Below are positions 12,401 to 21,704 of a stretch of 64,000 nucleotides of DNA, in pieces (position 1 is the first letter of the stretch; each line of letters starts with the position of its first letter). The notes under the pieces are model-generated. The model was not told where the DNA came from. It was given only the letters and a program-made list of their open reading frames with translations, and did not search any database. The position numbers and the translations under genes are program-made. The stretch is from Lycocorax pyrrhopterus obiensis (taxonomy: Eukaryota; Chordata; Aves; Passeriformes; Paradisaeidae). The stretch spans positions 146,663 to 210,662 of the forward strand of contig JACSVZ010000011.1 of NCBI GenBank assembly GCA_014706295.1, in the 5' to 3' direction.

Positions 12401-13557
12401 CTTGCAAATTTTGCAGTGAATAACTGAAGCATCAATTTATGAGTTGTCATTCTAGTGAACCTATTTGCAGCAAATGTGAATAAGCCAGTTTCTTTATGAA
12501 GGTAAAATATTGCTCACTTGGGTGAGGAAAGAGCACAAATATTAGACATTTTAATCTAGAGGGTAGTTAATTTTAGGATAGCCTCTTAAGGTAAAGGCCA
12601 CTATATACACAGCCCTAGCAGGGCTAATGGACATTATACTTAAAGATGACTGATATTTTTGGAAGGTATTTTGAATTGGAATTAAAAATAGAACAAGTGC
12701 AGGCGGAGATTCATATTTTCATTTATGTACTTCTGTTTACTTGGGAACATTGGAAGAAACATTGTCTCCCAAGATTCCATTCAGATAGATCTGTTGTGTG
12801 GCACCAATGCTTAAGCTAGTCTGTGCTTCAGCAAGGGAGAGTGAAGCAAGCAGAACAAAGCTTGAGTCATGTACGTGTCTTCTAAATTTAGACTGCTATT
12901 ACATTTTTATAAACTAGAGACTTGAAGATAGTGCTAACATAAATGTGAAAATCAGAAAAGCACAGTTCACAATATTTTGTTCACATGCTTCAAGTAGGAA
13001 CAAACGTAACTGTCTCTGGTGCAGATCAGTCAGCTTCAAACACATCCCATGTGGAACAGTCGCTATATTGGCTTCTGTTTAGTGTCTCTTACTAGCTAAA
13101 GGAGAGGTCTAAAGGTATTCGTTGAATACCACATCCCTCTGGTCTAATGGCAAAGTGATTGGGGTTGAGGTGTGGAGTAGAATGGGCATGTACCAACTGG
13201 TATTTGAAAGGGCTCTGCCTTCCATTCCTTTGGAACTGAGTGTCAGTTATCTATTGGTGCTTTCTTATTAAAAAACAAACTACTACTTGGATTTCTGAAT
13301 AGCTAAAATATGTTATTATGCATTTTGCACAAAATAGACTTCTTTGTACAAGCAGTTGTTTTGGAATCTTCACATTTGCATGTCTCATCACTGAGAAAAT
13401 GTTTTTATCTAATATAACTAAGATCTCTCTGTGAAACTTAAGGTTTAAGAAACTGCTCAAGTAATGAAATGTTCTTAATGTGGTATGTGACTGTGTGACT
13501 GTTTAGTGTGACCTTTTTTTTTTCCTCCCTTTTAGATTAAAACAACTTCAGTATTGA
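240..13557 (+). CDS. GPATCH1: GPATCH1, G-patch domain-containing protein 1 (17 exons, 5' end outside window)
   Basis: The spliced frame is continuous over 17 exons: 240-400, 746-843, 977-1035, 1365-1610, 2744-2891, 3621-3700, 4730-4934, 5908-6195, 7984-8165, 8430-8557, 8825-8958, 9287-9456, 10118-10325, 11043-11153, 11582-11706, 12231-12376 and 13536-13557. All introns are GT-AG and every phase matches, giving 836 residues plus TGA. The human protein is about 930 residues, so roughly 95 N-terminal residues lie upstream. A glycine-rich G-patch segment (LLRKMGWKEGQGIGP) sits near fragment residues 60-75. An acidic, serine-rich stretch lies near 655-690, and a Lys/Arg-rich tail near 750-800 precedes a C-terminus ending RRLKQLQY. 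In this family the G-patch is a short glycine-rich motif that in other proteins activates DEAH-box RNA helicases. GPATCH1 is a nuclear protein found with late spliceosomes. Identification rests on my memory of the human protein, which agrees along the whole length. Confidence 0.96.
746..843 (+). CDS. GPATCH1: GPATCH1 exon encoding the G-patch
   Basis: Acceptor TTTGTAG ending at 745, donor GTAAGT at 844. It encodes TVGVELLRKMGWKEGQGIGP, the glycine-rich G-patch core, followed by a basic run. It ends one base into an Asp codon. Confidence 0.95.
977..1035 (+). CDS. GPATCH1: GPATCH1 exon (59 nt)
   Basis: Acceptor TCTTACAG ending at 976, donor GTATTG at 1036. The intron before it is only 133 bp. 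It encodes PTVKIYGCALPPGLSEGSE after the split Asp codon and ends in phase 0. Confidence 0.93.
1365..1610 (+). CDS. GPATCH1: GPATCH1 exon (246 nt)
   Basis: Acceptor TACAAG ending at 1364 (weak pyrimidine tract), donor GTAAGG at 1611. Eighty-two full codons, with conserved stretches NVTFAPKDV and KDNVHGLGYKGLDP. Confidence 0.94.
2150..2545 (-). mobile_element. Antisense LTR-like fragment in GPATCH1 intron
   Basis: This segment differs in composition from the surrounding intron. On the - strand it carries an AATAAA-type signal (TTTATTAATT on + near 2250). It shares phrases with 5290-5690, including an ACCATAACAAT segment and a GAGAA..CTCTG-rich end. I read it as an old solo LTR. Boundaries are approximate. 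Confidence 0.5.
2744..2891 (+). CDS. GPATCH1: GPATCH1 exon (148 nt)
   Basis: Acceptor ATTTTAG ending at 2743, donor GTAAGA at 2892. It encodes AFGVGALEEEDDDIYATDT and the very conserved KDEEPGDGLYGWTAP. It ends in phase 1. Confidence 0.95.
3621..3700 (+). CDS. GPATCH1: GPATCH1 exon (80 nt)
   Basis: Acceptor TTTTGTAG ending at 3620, donor GTAAGC at 3701. It encodes PEREFKYIGKILDGFSLASK and ends in phase 0. Confidence 0.94.
4730..4934 (+). CDS. GPATCH1: GPATCH1 exon (205 nt)
   Basis: Strong acceptor TTCCCCCAG ending at 4729, donor GTATTG at 4935. It encodes IYPPPSLPRNYRPVHYFRP near its start and ends one base into a Gly codon. Confidence 0.94.
5290..5695 (-). mobile_element. Second antisense LTR-like fragment in GPATCH1 intron
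   Basis: Same general layout as 2150-2545: a TGTCGCTGTTTTCC-type start, CTTTAATGAATT (an ATTAAA signal on the - strand), AACCATAACAAT, and a purine-rich end with CTGCAGAGAGCTGAAG. Both lie antisense to GPATCH1, the orientation usually tolerated in introns. Confidence 0.5.
5908..6195 (+). CDS. GPATCH1: GPATCH1 exon (288 nt)
   Basis: Acceptor CTGCTTTAG ending at 5907, donor GTGAAA at 6196. It encodes a charged, probably helical segment (YLSEKDRERLKEMKQ) and FRPFAKNPEKQKRYENFV. It ends in phase 1. Confidence 0.94.
7984..8165 (+). CDS. GPATCH1: GPATCH1 exon (182 nt) with tandem acceptor
   Basis: The acceptor is a NAGNAG tandem, CAGTAG at 7981-7986. Either AG keeps the frame, and the downstream one removes a single Val. 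Donor GTATAT at 8166. It encodes LERFLDPNMTQWERGREQEE and KVEVPRDQE. Confidence 0.94.
8430..8557 (+). CDS. GPATCH1: GPATCH1 exon (128 nt)
   Basis: Acceptor TTTTTCAG ending at 8429, donor GTAAGA at 8558. It encodes AVKMKMFGRLTRDKFEWHPD and LLCKRFNVRDPYP, among the best conserved parts of the protein. It ends in phase 2. Confidence 0.95.
8825..8958 (+). CDS. GPATCH1: GPATCH1 exon (134 nt)
   Basis: Acceptor TCCCTCTAG ending at 8824, donor GTAAGT at 8959. It encodes VGLPKVKRDKYSVFNFLTMP and ends in phase 1. Confidence 0.94.
9287..9456 (+). CDS. GPATCH1: GPATCH1 exon (170 nt), acceptor choice uncertain
   Basis: Acceptor TTTTAG ending at 9286, donor GTGAGT at 9457. It encodes PKKPSRWDVSDKEKEKKDS and ISEFISLARSK. 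A second in-phase acceptor, GCAG ending at 9259, would add nine residues. I chose the nearer one because it fits the spacing of the human protein as I remember it. Confidence 0.88.
10118..10325 (+). CDS. GPATCH1: GPATCH1 exon (208 nt) with tandem acceptor, acidic Ser-rich segment
   Basis: The acceptor is a second NAGNAG tandem, TAGCAG at 10112-10117, so one Gln can be added in frame. Donor GTAGTA at 10326. It encodes PPMDLFKAIFVSSSDE and then a serine/acidic run (SSSEEESDEEQ), typical of low-complexity spliceosomal tails. It ends in phase 1. Confidence 0.93.
11043..11153 (+). CDS. GPATCH1: GPATCH1 exon (111 nt), possible longer 5' form
   Basis: Acceptor TTTTCATAG ending at 11042, donor GTAGGT at 11154. 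It encodes ATEEFGPKLPPAFSS. The frame stays open upstream to 10820, and another in-phase acceptor (CCCACAG ending at 10856) could give a 297-nt form. I chose the short form because it matches the human protein as recalled. Confidence 0.88.
11582..11706 (+). CDS. GPATCH1: GPATCH1 exon (125 nt), Lys/Arg-rich
   Basis: Acceptor ACTTTAG ending at 11581, donor GTATTA at 11707. It encodes KEKHRKIRERHKTKKERKRK, the start of the basic tail, probably nuclear targeting or RNA binding. It ends in phase 0. Confidence 0.93.
12231..12376 (+). CDS. GPATCH1: GPATCH1 exon (146 nt), Lys-rich tail
   Basis: Acceptor CTTTTTATAG ending at 12230, donor GTAAGC at 12377. It encodes KKKHKKQKNKGKHKNKKPEK, a Ser/Asp stretch, then LSPKELLRR. 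It ends in phase 2. Confidence 0.93.
13536..13557 (+). CDS. GPATCH1: GPATCH1 terminal coding exon with stop
   Basis: A long pyrimidine tract and TTTTAG ending at 13535 precede this exon. After completing Arg it encodes LKQLQY and TGA at 13555-13557. The human protein also ends shortly after the ELLRRLK motif. Confidence 0.92.
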
Positions 13558-13850
13558 AGAGCTCTCTTGCTTTCTTCAGTATTATGTGACTTGATCTCAA
13601 ATTTTTGATCTCCTCCGTGATGGTAGATCAGTGGTGTATAATGTGAAGCACTATAGATACAGTATTCATATTGAATTTCTTTGAAAGTAAATGTGCATAT
13701 GTTTATTTTATGATGTTTCATGAGTTCAAAATGTATGGATTACAGAACATTGAAAAGACCCCTTTCTGGGCATAATAATCTCAAATACTGCAGGATCTGT
13801 TTTAATTAATTAAACAAAGCATTTTAATAAACTTTTTTATTACAAATAAG
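13558..13850 (+). other. GPATCH1: GPATCH1 3' UTR with polyadenylation signal
   Basis: AT-rich sequence after the stop. A canonical AATAAA lies at 13826-13831, followed by T-rich DNA, so cleavage is expected about 15-25 bases later. The exact end is inferred. Confidence 0.7.
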
Positions 13851-14087
13851 TTTTGTATAGTGATAATTTTTTATGCCTAGGACCTCTAAAACACTGGAGA
13901 GTAAGTTTCAGTCTGAGTTAAGTTAGGAAGTTAAAACTCAAGCAATGTAAAATTTTTATTGGGTGCAAGTATTTTTATTGAATCTAATGCAGAATTTCAC
14001 ATTGCAGTTTTTGAGTATCCAGCTATTATTTATGCCTCTCCAAATTGTATAACATTTACTATAGCAGCTCTAAACCAATAACCTTTG

Positions 14088-14170
14088 ATAGAATCACAGA
14101 ATATGCTGAGTTGGAAGGGACCCATCAGGATCATCAAGTCCAAGTCCTGGCCCTGCACAGTTCATTTCAC
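14088..14170 (-). mobile_element. CR1 LINE 3'-end fragment
   Basis: ATAGAATCACAGAAT followed by GAGTTGGAAGGGACCC is the reverse complement of the CR1 3' terminus. Very short remnant. Confidence 0.75.
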
Positions 14171-17100
14171 ACAAATTATTACGGCTAATGTGCTAAAAGA
14201 TTAGTCCTATGATTATAATCTGCCTCATTTTATGTCTTTTACAAAGAAAACTGTTCATGCTACTTTTCGTCCGCAATTGTCATATTGCAGAATAATTTAA
14301 ATATGAACCATGAAATAATACTGAGCTGCCCAGAGGTGGTGGGCAGCAGCTCTGGGGCCAGCTTGGAGCCCTGGCAGGAGTTGCTCGTTCAAGTGGTCTG
14401 GGAAAGGCAAGCAGGCTGGGGCGGGCTGGGCCCCACACCCATGGGGAGTTGGGGGGCTGCTGGCAGTCTAGGGATGAAAAGCTTTGTGTCACTTTGTGTG
14501 TGGTTAATGCTTATGGCAGCTGGTGTTTTTTAGTTCTGTCCACACAAACACATGCTTGACAGTCATGAGCAAACTCCCAAATGAGTGAAGAAATGACTTT
14601 TCAAAATATCTTTGCCAAAATTTGTAACAGTCTTGGCTGAAACAAATGGCATAAGAGCTCGATGTGCTGCGTTTTGATGGACTAGAATCAAGCAAACAAG
14701 TGTTTGAAAGACTTGAGAGACTTCATGGGATTTAAAGGTTTTTTTTTTTTTTTTGAGTGGAAGAAGAATTGGAAAACAAACCAAAACAAACCTCCAGAAA
14801 AATAAAAACACAATACCCATCCATCAACATTTTTTTTTCTCAACCAGATTCGGTAAATCTGCTCCAAGGTAGTACCAAGGATGTGAACTTTGCTCAGTCA
14901 CGTGGAATTTAGGATACATTCTCCTATGGTTCCTGCTTTCATACTCCCCCTCGTGGACTAAACTGTCAAAAATAGTCTCAAGGAAAACTATTCCTAAACA
15001 TTATTTCTTTACAGATTCCATTTAAAATTCTGGGAGGACACAGTGATACTGTGAGCTCCTGCCATTTTTGCTTTGAAGACACAAAAATACTTTCATGTTC
15101 TTAGGCAGTGAAGCTCTTCATATGTTATGAATGCAGCAACAACAAATTAAAAAAAAATTGAGGTATCTCAAAGCTGAAGTTAAGCAAGAATGTTATACAG
15201 GCATGCAAATTGAATCATCATGGAGCCTTCTGAAGGTATTTCACTGAAGTTTAAAAATAGTGGCTGTAAATGTTTTTGCAATCACAGTTAATAGGAGAAC
15301 ACCTCTTTCAGGCTTAGAACACGTTGACATTAAAGGGTGACTATTGTAAGCACATGTTGTATACACTGAGTTAAGAGCTCTAGTTTATTAATATTTTAAA
15401 ATGTGAAAGTTGATACACAAAAGTTGCTTGTTATCCTGAAAATTCCTTTTTGTGACTTGTTAATGTATGTGACTGGGGAGTAGGAGAAGTCAGGGGTGGG
15501 ACAGTTGTTACCACCGTGGCCATGTTTTCATACTTGTCACTGGCTTTTTCCTTGTATTTCAATCTCAATTGACAGGCACTCTTTTCTTGCTCTTCTTGAG
15601 TTTTGCGTAGTTGGCCAGGTTTCTCTAAAACTCCATTCACCCTGGGGAGAGGAATGGTGAGATCTGAATGGGGAAAGTGTACACGTTCCAGGTGATCAAA
15701 CCTAAATTAAGTCTGTTAAGACAGCTTGGAGACATAGAGTTATGTGAACCTGTGAGTGCTATGCAAGCAAATGACTGTATCTGTGATAAGCAGATTGCAG
15801 GTGTTGAGATCTGGTATACATTAAGCAGTTATGACTTAATCTAAGAATTGGTAATGAGTAATAGTGCATTAATGTCATATGAATTCAGATGAAATAATTT
15901 AATAAAGTATCTAAAATTTTAATTTCCTGCTGTGCAGTGCTAGGTTTCTACCATAACCGAAAACTTTTTCCAAGCATACTGAAAAAGCCCAAGAAGCCCA
16001 AAAGCATAAAAAGTCCAGACAAGGTTCAGCTTAGCAGCATTATGTTATCCAAGAGCTGCGGATGGCTAGCTCAAAGAAACCAGGAAATCTAGAAGGTAAA
16101 AAGTCACATCTTTTAATGACGAGATCTGAAGTAAATCAACACGTGGCAACTGTAAGCATATACTGTAGATTGGAGATATAAAAATAAGTGTCTCAGTGTG
16201 TTAGTCATGACATTTACAGTTTAATAACTGTCAGATTCAGAGTTCCAAACTTTCCTGCTTTGTCTGAACTCGGAAGTGGAACTTCCATTTTTCTGTCTTT
16301 AGCGAAATACTATTCAGCTCTTACATATAAGGAAACTGAAATCAAGACCAGAAAAGAAGAAGATAATCCATTAATTTTTTTAAAGTACAGTAGATCCATG
16401 AATGTTCTTTTTGCTGGAAAGATAATGTGCCACTTAAAATGTGCCACTTGCCCGGAGCATCTAATTTCTGTTTAAGAAATTTTATCTTTGTAATTTTTAT
16501 CTAAGGAAGTTTTCTTTAACACTTGTTGAGCAATACTTATTTTTCAGAATCTATCTAGAAGTATTTGCCTGACTATTGGGAACTTTCTGACAGAAATGTA
16601 TAGGCAAGATTATGTAAAATTTATTAAGACAAGCCTAATTTCCTCCCCTACAGGAACAGATGAAGCAATTAGAATTCAGGAGGGTATGGTGGATTTGGAT
16701 CATGGGGGCTAGGCCAGCCCTGACAATTTTCACTCTGGCGTTCTCCTTTTTTCCCTTTGAAAGAGTAGATACCAAATGACTGGCTGTATTGAGAAAGTAT
16801 TTGAAGTTCTTCTTGACAACAAACAGTGTCTCTGTGAACTGACAGTCCACATACCTTTTGAATAGTGCATGCAGCAGACAAAGACTGGGTAAGTCTAGAA
16901 AGGTAGTTTTGACTGCAAGACTTTTTTGGCTCGATAGAACAAGAACACGCACAGTAGCTTTGATCTATTTTTTTTCTTTGATCTTAGAGACATTCCTAAT
17001 CATTCTGGTGTCAGTTAGTACATTGACACACACTGAAAAAATAAGTGAAAAAGTGAAAAATAAATTTACTTTCAAGTTTTGTCTGTTATCAAGAGCTGCC

Positions 17101-17521
17101 AAGTTAGCAGGATAGCTCCTTCCAGTGAAAGTCTTTGTGAGGGAGCAGCTCTGGATCTGAGACTTGGTGTCAAAAAGGGCAGTTGTAGTCAGAGGTACAA
17201 GACTTTATTCTCATATTGAAGACAAATGAAAGAACACATCATGAAGGGAGTTTATATTGCCTACTTTCTAACTGATTCTAAAATCTCTTTGTACTAAGGC
17301 AAACAAAAATCTGATCGAAATAATTGGGTTAATAATGGAAATGGAAGATGGTTTACCTAGGTGAAGGTATGATGACTGATTGTGTGATACTCTGAAATGT
17401 GAGTTACTCTGCGTGTCAGCAGTCCTCATGGCTTTTTGTGTTAGATGCTTACAGACAGCTGGGCACCATGATCCATTTGTAAATCTTGATCCATATTTTT
17501 ATTTGTTTTACTGAAGAACTT
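14171..17521. other. Intergenic, no gene recognised
   Basis: Mostly AT-rich unique sequence with short open frames of random character. A GC-rich patch near 14320-14480 has no coding or RNA signature I recognise. Poly-T and poly-A runs occur near 14739 and 15147. Confidence 0.6.
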
Positions 17522-18125
17522 CATAGAAACAGAATTGTTTGGGTTGGAAGGAGCCTTAAAGCTCATCCAGTTCCAACCCCCCACCATGGGTAGGGACACC
17601 TTCCACTATCCCAGGTTGCTCCAAGCCCTGTCCTGCCTTGTCTTGGACACTTCCAGGGATGGGGCGGCTACAGCTTCTCTGGGTAACCTGAGGGCCAAGG
17701 CCCTCAGGGCCACGGCCTCACCACCCTCACAGCAGAGAACTTCCTCCTAATATCCAATCTAAACCTACCCTCTTTTAGTTTGAAGCCATTTTCCCTTTTC
17801 CTGTCGCTTCAGGCCCTTGTAAATAGTTTCTCTCCATCTTGCAAGCTCGCTTCACGTACTGGAAAGGCACAATTAGGTCACCCTAAAGCTTCTCTTCTCC
17901 AGGCTGAACAATTCCGATTATTTCAGTCTTTCTATGTAACAGAGCTGCTCCAGCCCTCTGAGCATCTTGGTGACCTCCTCTGGACCTGATCCAACAGCTC
18001 TATGCCTTTCCTGTGCTGAGGACCCCAGAGCTGGAGGCAGTACTCCAGGTGGGATCTCACCAGAGCAGAGTAGGGGGGCAGGATCACCTTCCTTGACCTG
18101 CTGGCCATGCTTCTTTTGATGCTTT
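17522..18125 (-). mobile_element. CR1 LINE 3' fragment, antisense
   Basis: Begins with GTTTGGGTTGGAAGGAGCC and runs through the phrases of an inverted CR1 tail: TTCCACTATCCCAGG, GGACACTTCCAGGGATGG, TCTCTTCTCCAGGCTGAAC and GGTGGGATCTCACC. About 600 bp, with many differences from the other copies here. Confidence 0.88.
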
Positions 18126-18214
18126 ACTTCAAAGCTTTATTTATGGATTAGGATTGCATTATGTTTTGAATGTCATACAGATACAACAAGAAGATAGCCC
18201 TTTAGATAGGAGAT

Positions 18215-18478
18215 GATGGGGAAGTACAATGGCCTCAGGTTTTCCCATGGGAGGCCTAATTTGGATATTTGAAAAAAATTATTCATGGAAGGACTTGTCA
18301 AGCATTGTAACAGGTTACCCAGGGCAGTGGTGGTGTAATCATACCCAGAGGGATCTAAAGGGAGGGACTGTAGATGTGGCACTAAGGGATGTGGTTTAGT
18401 GGTGGACCTGGCAGCAGTAGGTAATTGGTTGAACTTGATCACCTTAGAGGTCTTTTCCAACCAAAATGATTCTATGAT
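18215..18478 (+). mobile_element. CR1 LINE 3' fragment, sense
   Basis: Contains GGTTACCCAGGGCAGTGGT, TTGATCACCTTAGAGGTC and TTTTCCAACC, and ends ATGATTCTATGAT, the CR1 3' terminus. It faces away from the antisense CR1 just upstream, about 90 bp apart. Confidence 0.85.
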
Positions 18479-19234
18479 AAATGAGCCAGTAATTCAGTAT
18501 GGGTCATTATCTCAGCACTTCAGCAATCTGTTGATTGCTGCTGTATCAAAACAAAACAGATGTTCAAGTGGGATTTTCTATTATGAGAGAGATTTCCAGA
18601 TATTTATAGGTGAATCCTTCAAATCATGAAGGACAGCAAAGGGAACCCCATAAATTTTGAAAATGTAACAACTAAGTGACAAAGGATGGCATCAGAATTA
18701 AGGCAGAAGGGAGATGAATATCTGAGAATAAATCACAGAGCTTTGTATTTGAAGACAAGAGCTTGTATTTGTGACAGAATGAGGAATCAATGAAAAAACA
18801 GAGAAGGACATAAAATAGACATGGGAGGGGAATCTGTGTGTTGGAGGTTAAGATTTTTCCTTTTTTTCCTTTCTCTTAGGGAATTTTGTCCCATTTGTTG
18901 CTAAGAGATGATAATGACCGCTACATAAGAGACAAAAGAAGTGGCCAAGGTGGGGGGAAGCGTGCAGCTGCACTCTCCTAGCTGTGGAGTTTTCTCTTGG
19001 AAGGGCAGAGATACTGTGAGATTTTGGCTGGGGGGGGTGAGGGGCTGGGCTTGGTTTCTCTCGCTCTCTCGGATCAGATGGAATGGTTAAGCTGCTGCTG
19101 CTGTGGAAGAATTCACTGCCATCGCAGAGTCCAGCCCATTACTGTTTTCTCGTACCGTGAGTGAGGCTTTTGCTCAGAAAAGCAGCTGTTGAACTGGGAC
19201 CTTATTAATACCGGATCTGACTGGAAAGGACCCT

Positions 19235-20163
19235 CACCACTGAAAGCAATAAGATGAATGTGTCTATACAAACAGACCATGCGAATCTGCTTGTAGATAG
19301 GGCTAGGAGCTTAGAGATAGGGAAGTAACAGAAGAAAACTCTCAGTTCTAGAAGATGTTACTAATCAACAGACTGTTGCTCAGCCAAGGCCATGTTACAT
19401 TCATGAACACACAGAAAAAGAACAAAGACTTAATAGGATTATTAACAGGTTTTATTCTTTTATAAGGGGTATTCTTTTAAGGGGGGGTGCATATTAGAGG
19501 GGGGAATAGAATAGGTGATTCGAGAAATCTGTACCTTCTGAGAACCTCAGCCAATGGGGAAGAGGGTGCTGCAGCCAGGAATTAGGATAAAAAGGGGGTT
19601 GCATCCCCCAACAATTCGAGAGACTCCATGAGAAATGCCCATGGTCTCTCCCTTTATTCAAATAAAGTTACAGGACTCCTCTGTCTCCTTTTTGGACATA
19701 AACCTCTGGTGTTTGTAAATTAATTTTCCTGACACCATCTACTCGGGTGCCTCAGGAGAAAAACCTGGGACCCTTGTTGGGGTGCACTGTGTGCTGGAAG
19801 AGAGATAGGCCCTGAGGGCTGGAGAGAGAGCCTCTTTCTTGGACCCGGAGGTGATCCTGGGAGTGCATCCAGGTCACCGGGGATGGGCTGAGAGAGGATT
19901 GTGGGTTTGTGGACAGTGTTGGACCTATGAAATGTGATAATTGTAGTTTGTGACCTTATAGGGCATTGTTTACCTGTTACCATAATAGGCAATGTCTGTG
20001 CACTGTCCCAGGTGATTGGGGGACACTGAGGTGAACATCTTTCCTGTTTCTATGATGTGATATCCTGTTAGGTGCTGGTATTTAAGAGAATTCTGAGTGC
20101 GCAATAGAGGCTTTGCACGTTCCATCTTGTGTGTGAAGTCCATGCCCTTGTGTGATTACTGCA
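19235..20163 (+). mobile_element. ERV-derived insertion nested in the 18.8-kb LTR (6-bp TSD)
   Basis: Bounded by GACCCT at 19229-19234 and again at 20164-20169. The host LTR continues on either side, judged against 30298-31477. Inside is a promoter-like layout: ATAAAAAG near 19602, AATAAA near 19661, and an LTR-like end CCTGACA near 19733. A second TATTTAAG lies near 20080. The insert ends ACTGCA but does not start with TG, so it may be a composite or a trimmed element. Confidence 0.6.
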
Positions 20164-20203
20164 GACCCTGAACCCCTCCCCCTTCCCGGAGGGCGTGTCT
20201 CCC

Positions 20204-20828
20204 TGATATAGGGGGCTTAGAGTTTTAAGAGTTAACTACTGACTGCAGTATTGCTAGTATTGCTAAATTTTGCAGCTGCTTGCTAAACAATGTATATTGC
20301 TTGCTTTACACTCATTGCGCTTGCCAGGCAAAGGGAAGGATGTAAGGGAAAAGGGAAGGATGCAGAACCATTGACAAGAGGAAGAAACCGTGACCGAAGA
20401 TCCTGCTTGGACCCTGAAACCAGCCCAAACCAGCTCTGAAGTTTGGACTTGGGCCAGGAACTTAGAGAGTATGCGCAAGAAGGCGAGGTAAAAAAGTTAA
20501 ACCCGAAGAAGACTATTTACTTCATCTGAGGAAGACCTGTACTTCATCCCAGAGACCCCGGCCTGTGACCACCAGGCAGCACTGTGCAAGCGCACTGATA
20601 TGTTAATGACTTTAGAGCTAATTATAATATGAAGCAAGAACAGGCAATGAATATGTATAGGCGTATCGTGTAATTTGATGCATACGTAGTTTGTAACTGG
20701 ATAAATACTAAGCCAAGAGCTGCTGAAGGTGTGCATGTCTTTGGAGGACAGATTCCCCCATGCGCCTTAGCTGATTAAAACATACCTACTTTGCAACTTT
20801 TGAGTTGTGGAGACTTTTTCACGTATCA
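20204..20828 (+). mobile_element. Solo LTR nested in the 18.8-kb LTR (4-bp TSD)
   Basis: Starts TGATATAGGGG and ends CGTATCA, so the tips are inverted (TGATA/TATCA). It is flanked by TCCC at 20200-20203 and 20829-20832, and the host LTR resumes at once with CTGGCTGCGTGCAGCAGC. An ATTAAA signal near 20773 supports the + orientation. Four-base duplications suggest a class I (gamma-like) retrovirus. Confidence 0.7.
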
Positions 20829-21704
20829 TCCCTGGCTGCGTGCAGCAGCTGCTACGGAGAAGCCTGGCTGCCACTGCTCAGCCCTGCTGTTTTCTGCCCC
20901 TGCCTCTGGCTTTTTTGTTACACTTTAACCCAGCACCCCATGTCTCCCAACTCCCCACAGCTCCTGCTAGGGCTGCTGGGTCCCTGCTACATTTGGTTTG
21001 TCACCTTGGGTGTGCCCGCCTCTACCACTTCAGCCGCCATTAACCATGTGGTCTCCAAGCTTGTGCCACGGTGCCCCCTGCAGCTGCAGGGGCATCATCG
21101 CACAGCGCCCCTGCTGGCTGTGACCAGAACTGCACCAAAGGGGAAAGTGCTTACAGAGCAGAAAGAGACTGGTTATTCTATTTTCTGGGGTTTTTTGTTT
21201 GTTGTTGCTGCCATTGTTGTTTGTTTGCCTTGTCATACATATTAGTAAAGCACTGTTCTTTTCCCATATCTTTGCCTGAAAGCCCCTCGATTTCAAAGTT
21301 ATAATAATTCAGAGGGAAAGGGGTCATATTTTCCATTCCAAGGGAGGTTCCCACCTTCCTTGGCAGAGACCTGTCTTTCAAACCAAGACACTGTGGAGGA
21401 GTGTTGCACATGGATACAAGAATGGGAGGCTGCACTTATGAAGAAAATGATGTTGCAATAACTGAAATAGGAACAGCAGGCCTTGAGAACCTGAGTTTTA
21501 ATTATGTGAAGGAAAATGAAAAGCCACAAAATTTATGAAGAAAGACTTGCTAGGATTTAGGTATGGACATGCATGTGAGAGTCTAAGGAGAACTCTTTTC
21601 AAGAAATTTCTGGTGAAAACGGCTGTGATAGGAAGGAGAGAAATAGAAGTCTGTGTGTGATAGGGGAAGAACTCTATTTCAGCCAGTATTGAAAAGAAAG
21701 AATA

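Larger units (their letters stand above)
18839..21390 (-). mobile_element. Solo LTR (class III-like, 5-bp TSD) carrying two later insertions
   Basis: Begins TGTTGGAGG and ends CAAACCAAGACA, flanked by perfect CTGTG repeats at 18834-18838 and 21391-21395. Removing the two insertions described separately leaves about 988 bp that aligns with the LTR at 30298-31477. Five-base duplications are typical of ERVL-type elements. The strand comes from my memory of related avian LTRs. What is seen is that it shares orientation with 30298-31477 and opposes 55746-56600. Confidence 0.8.
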
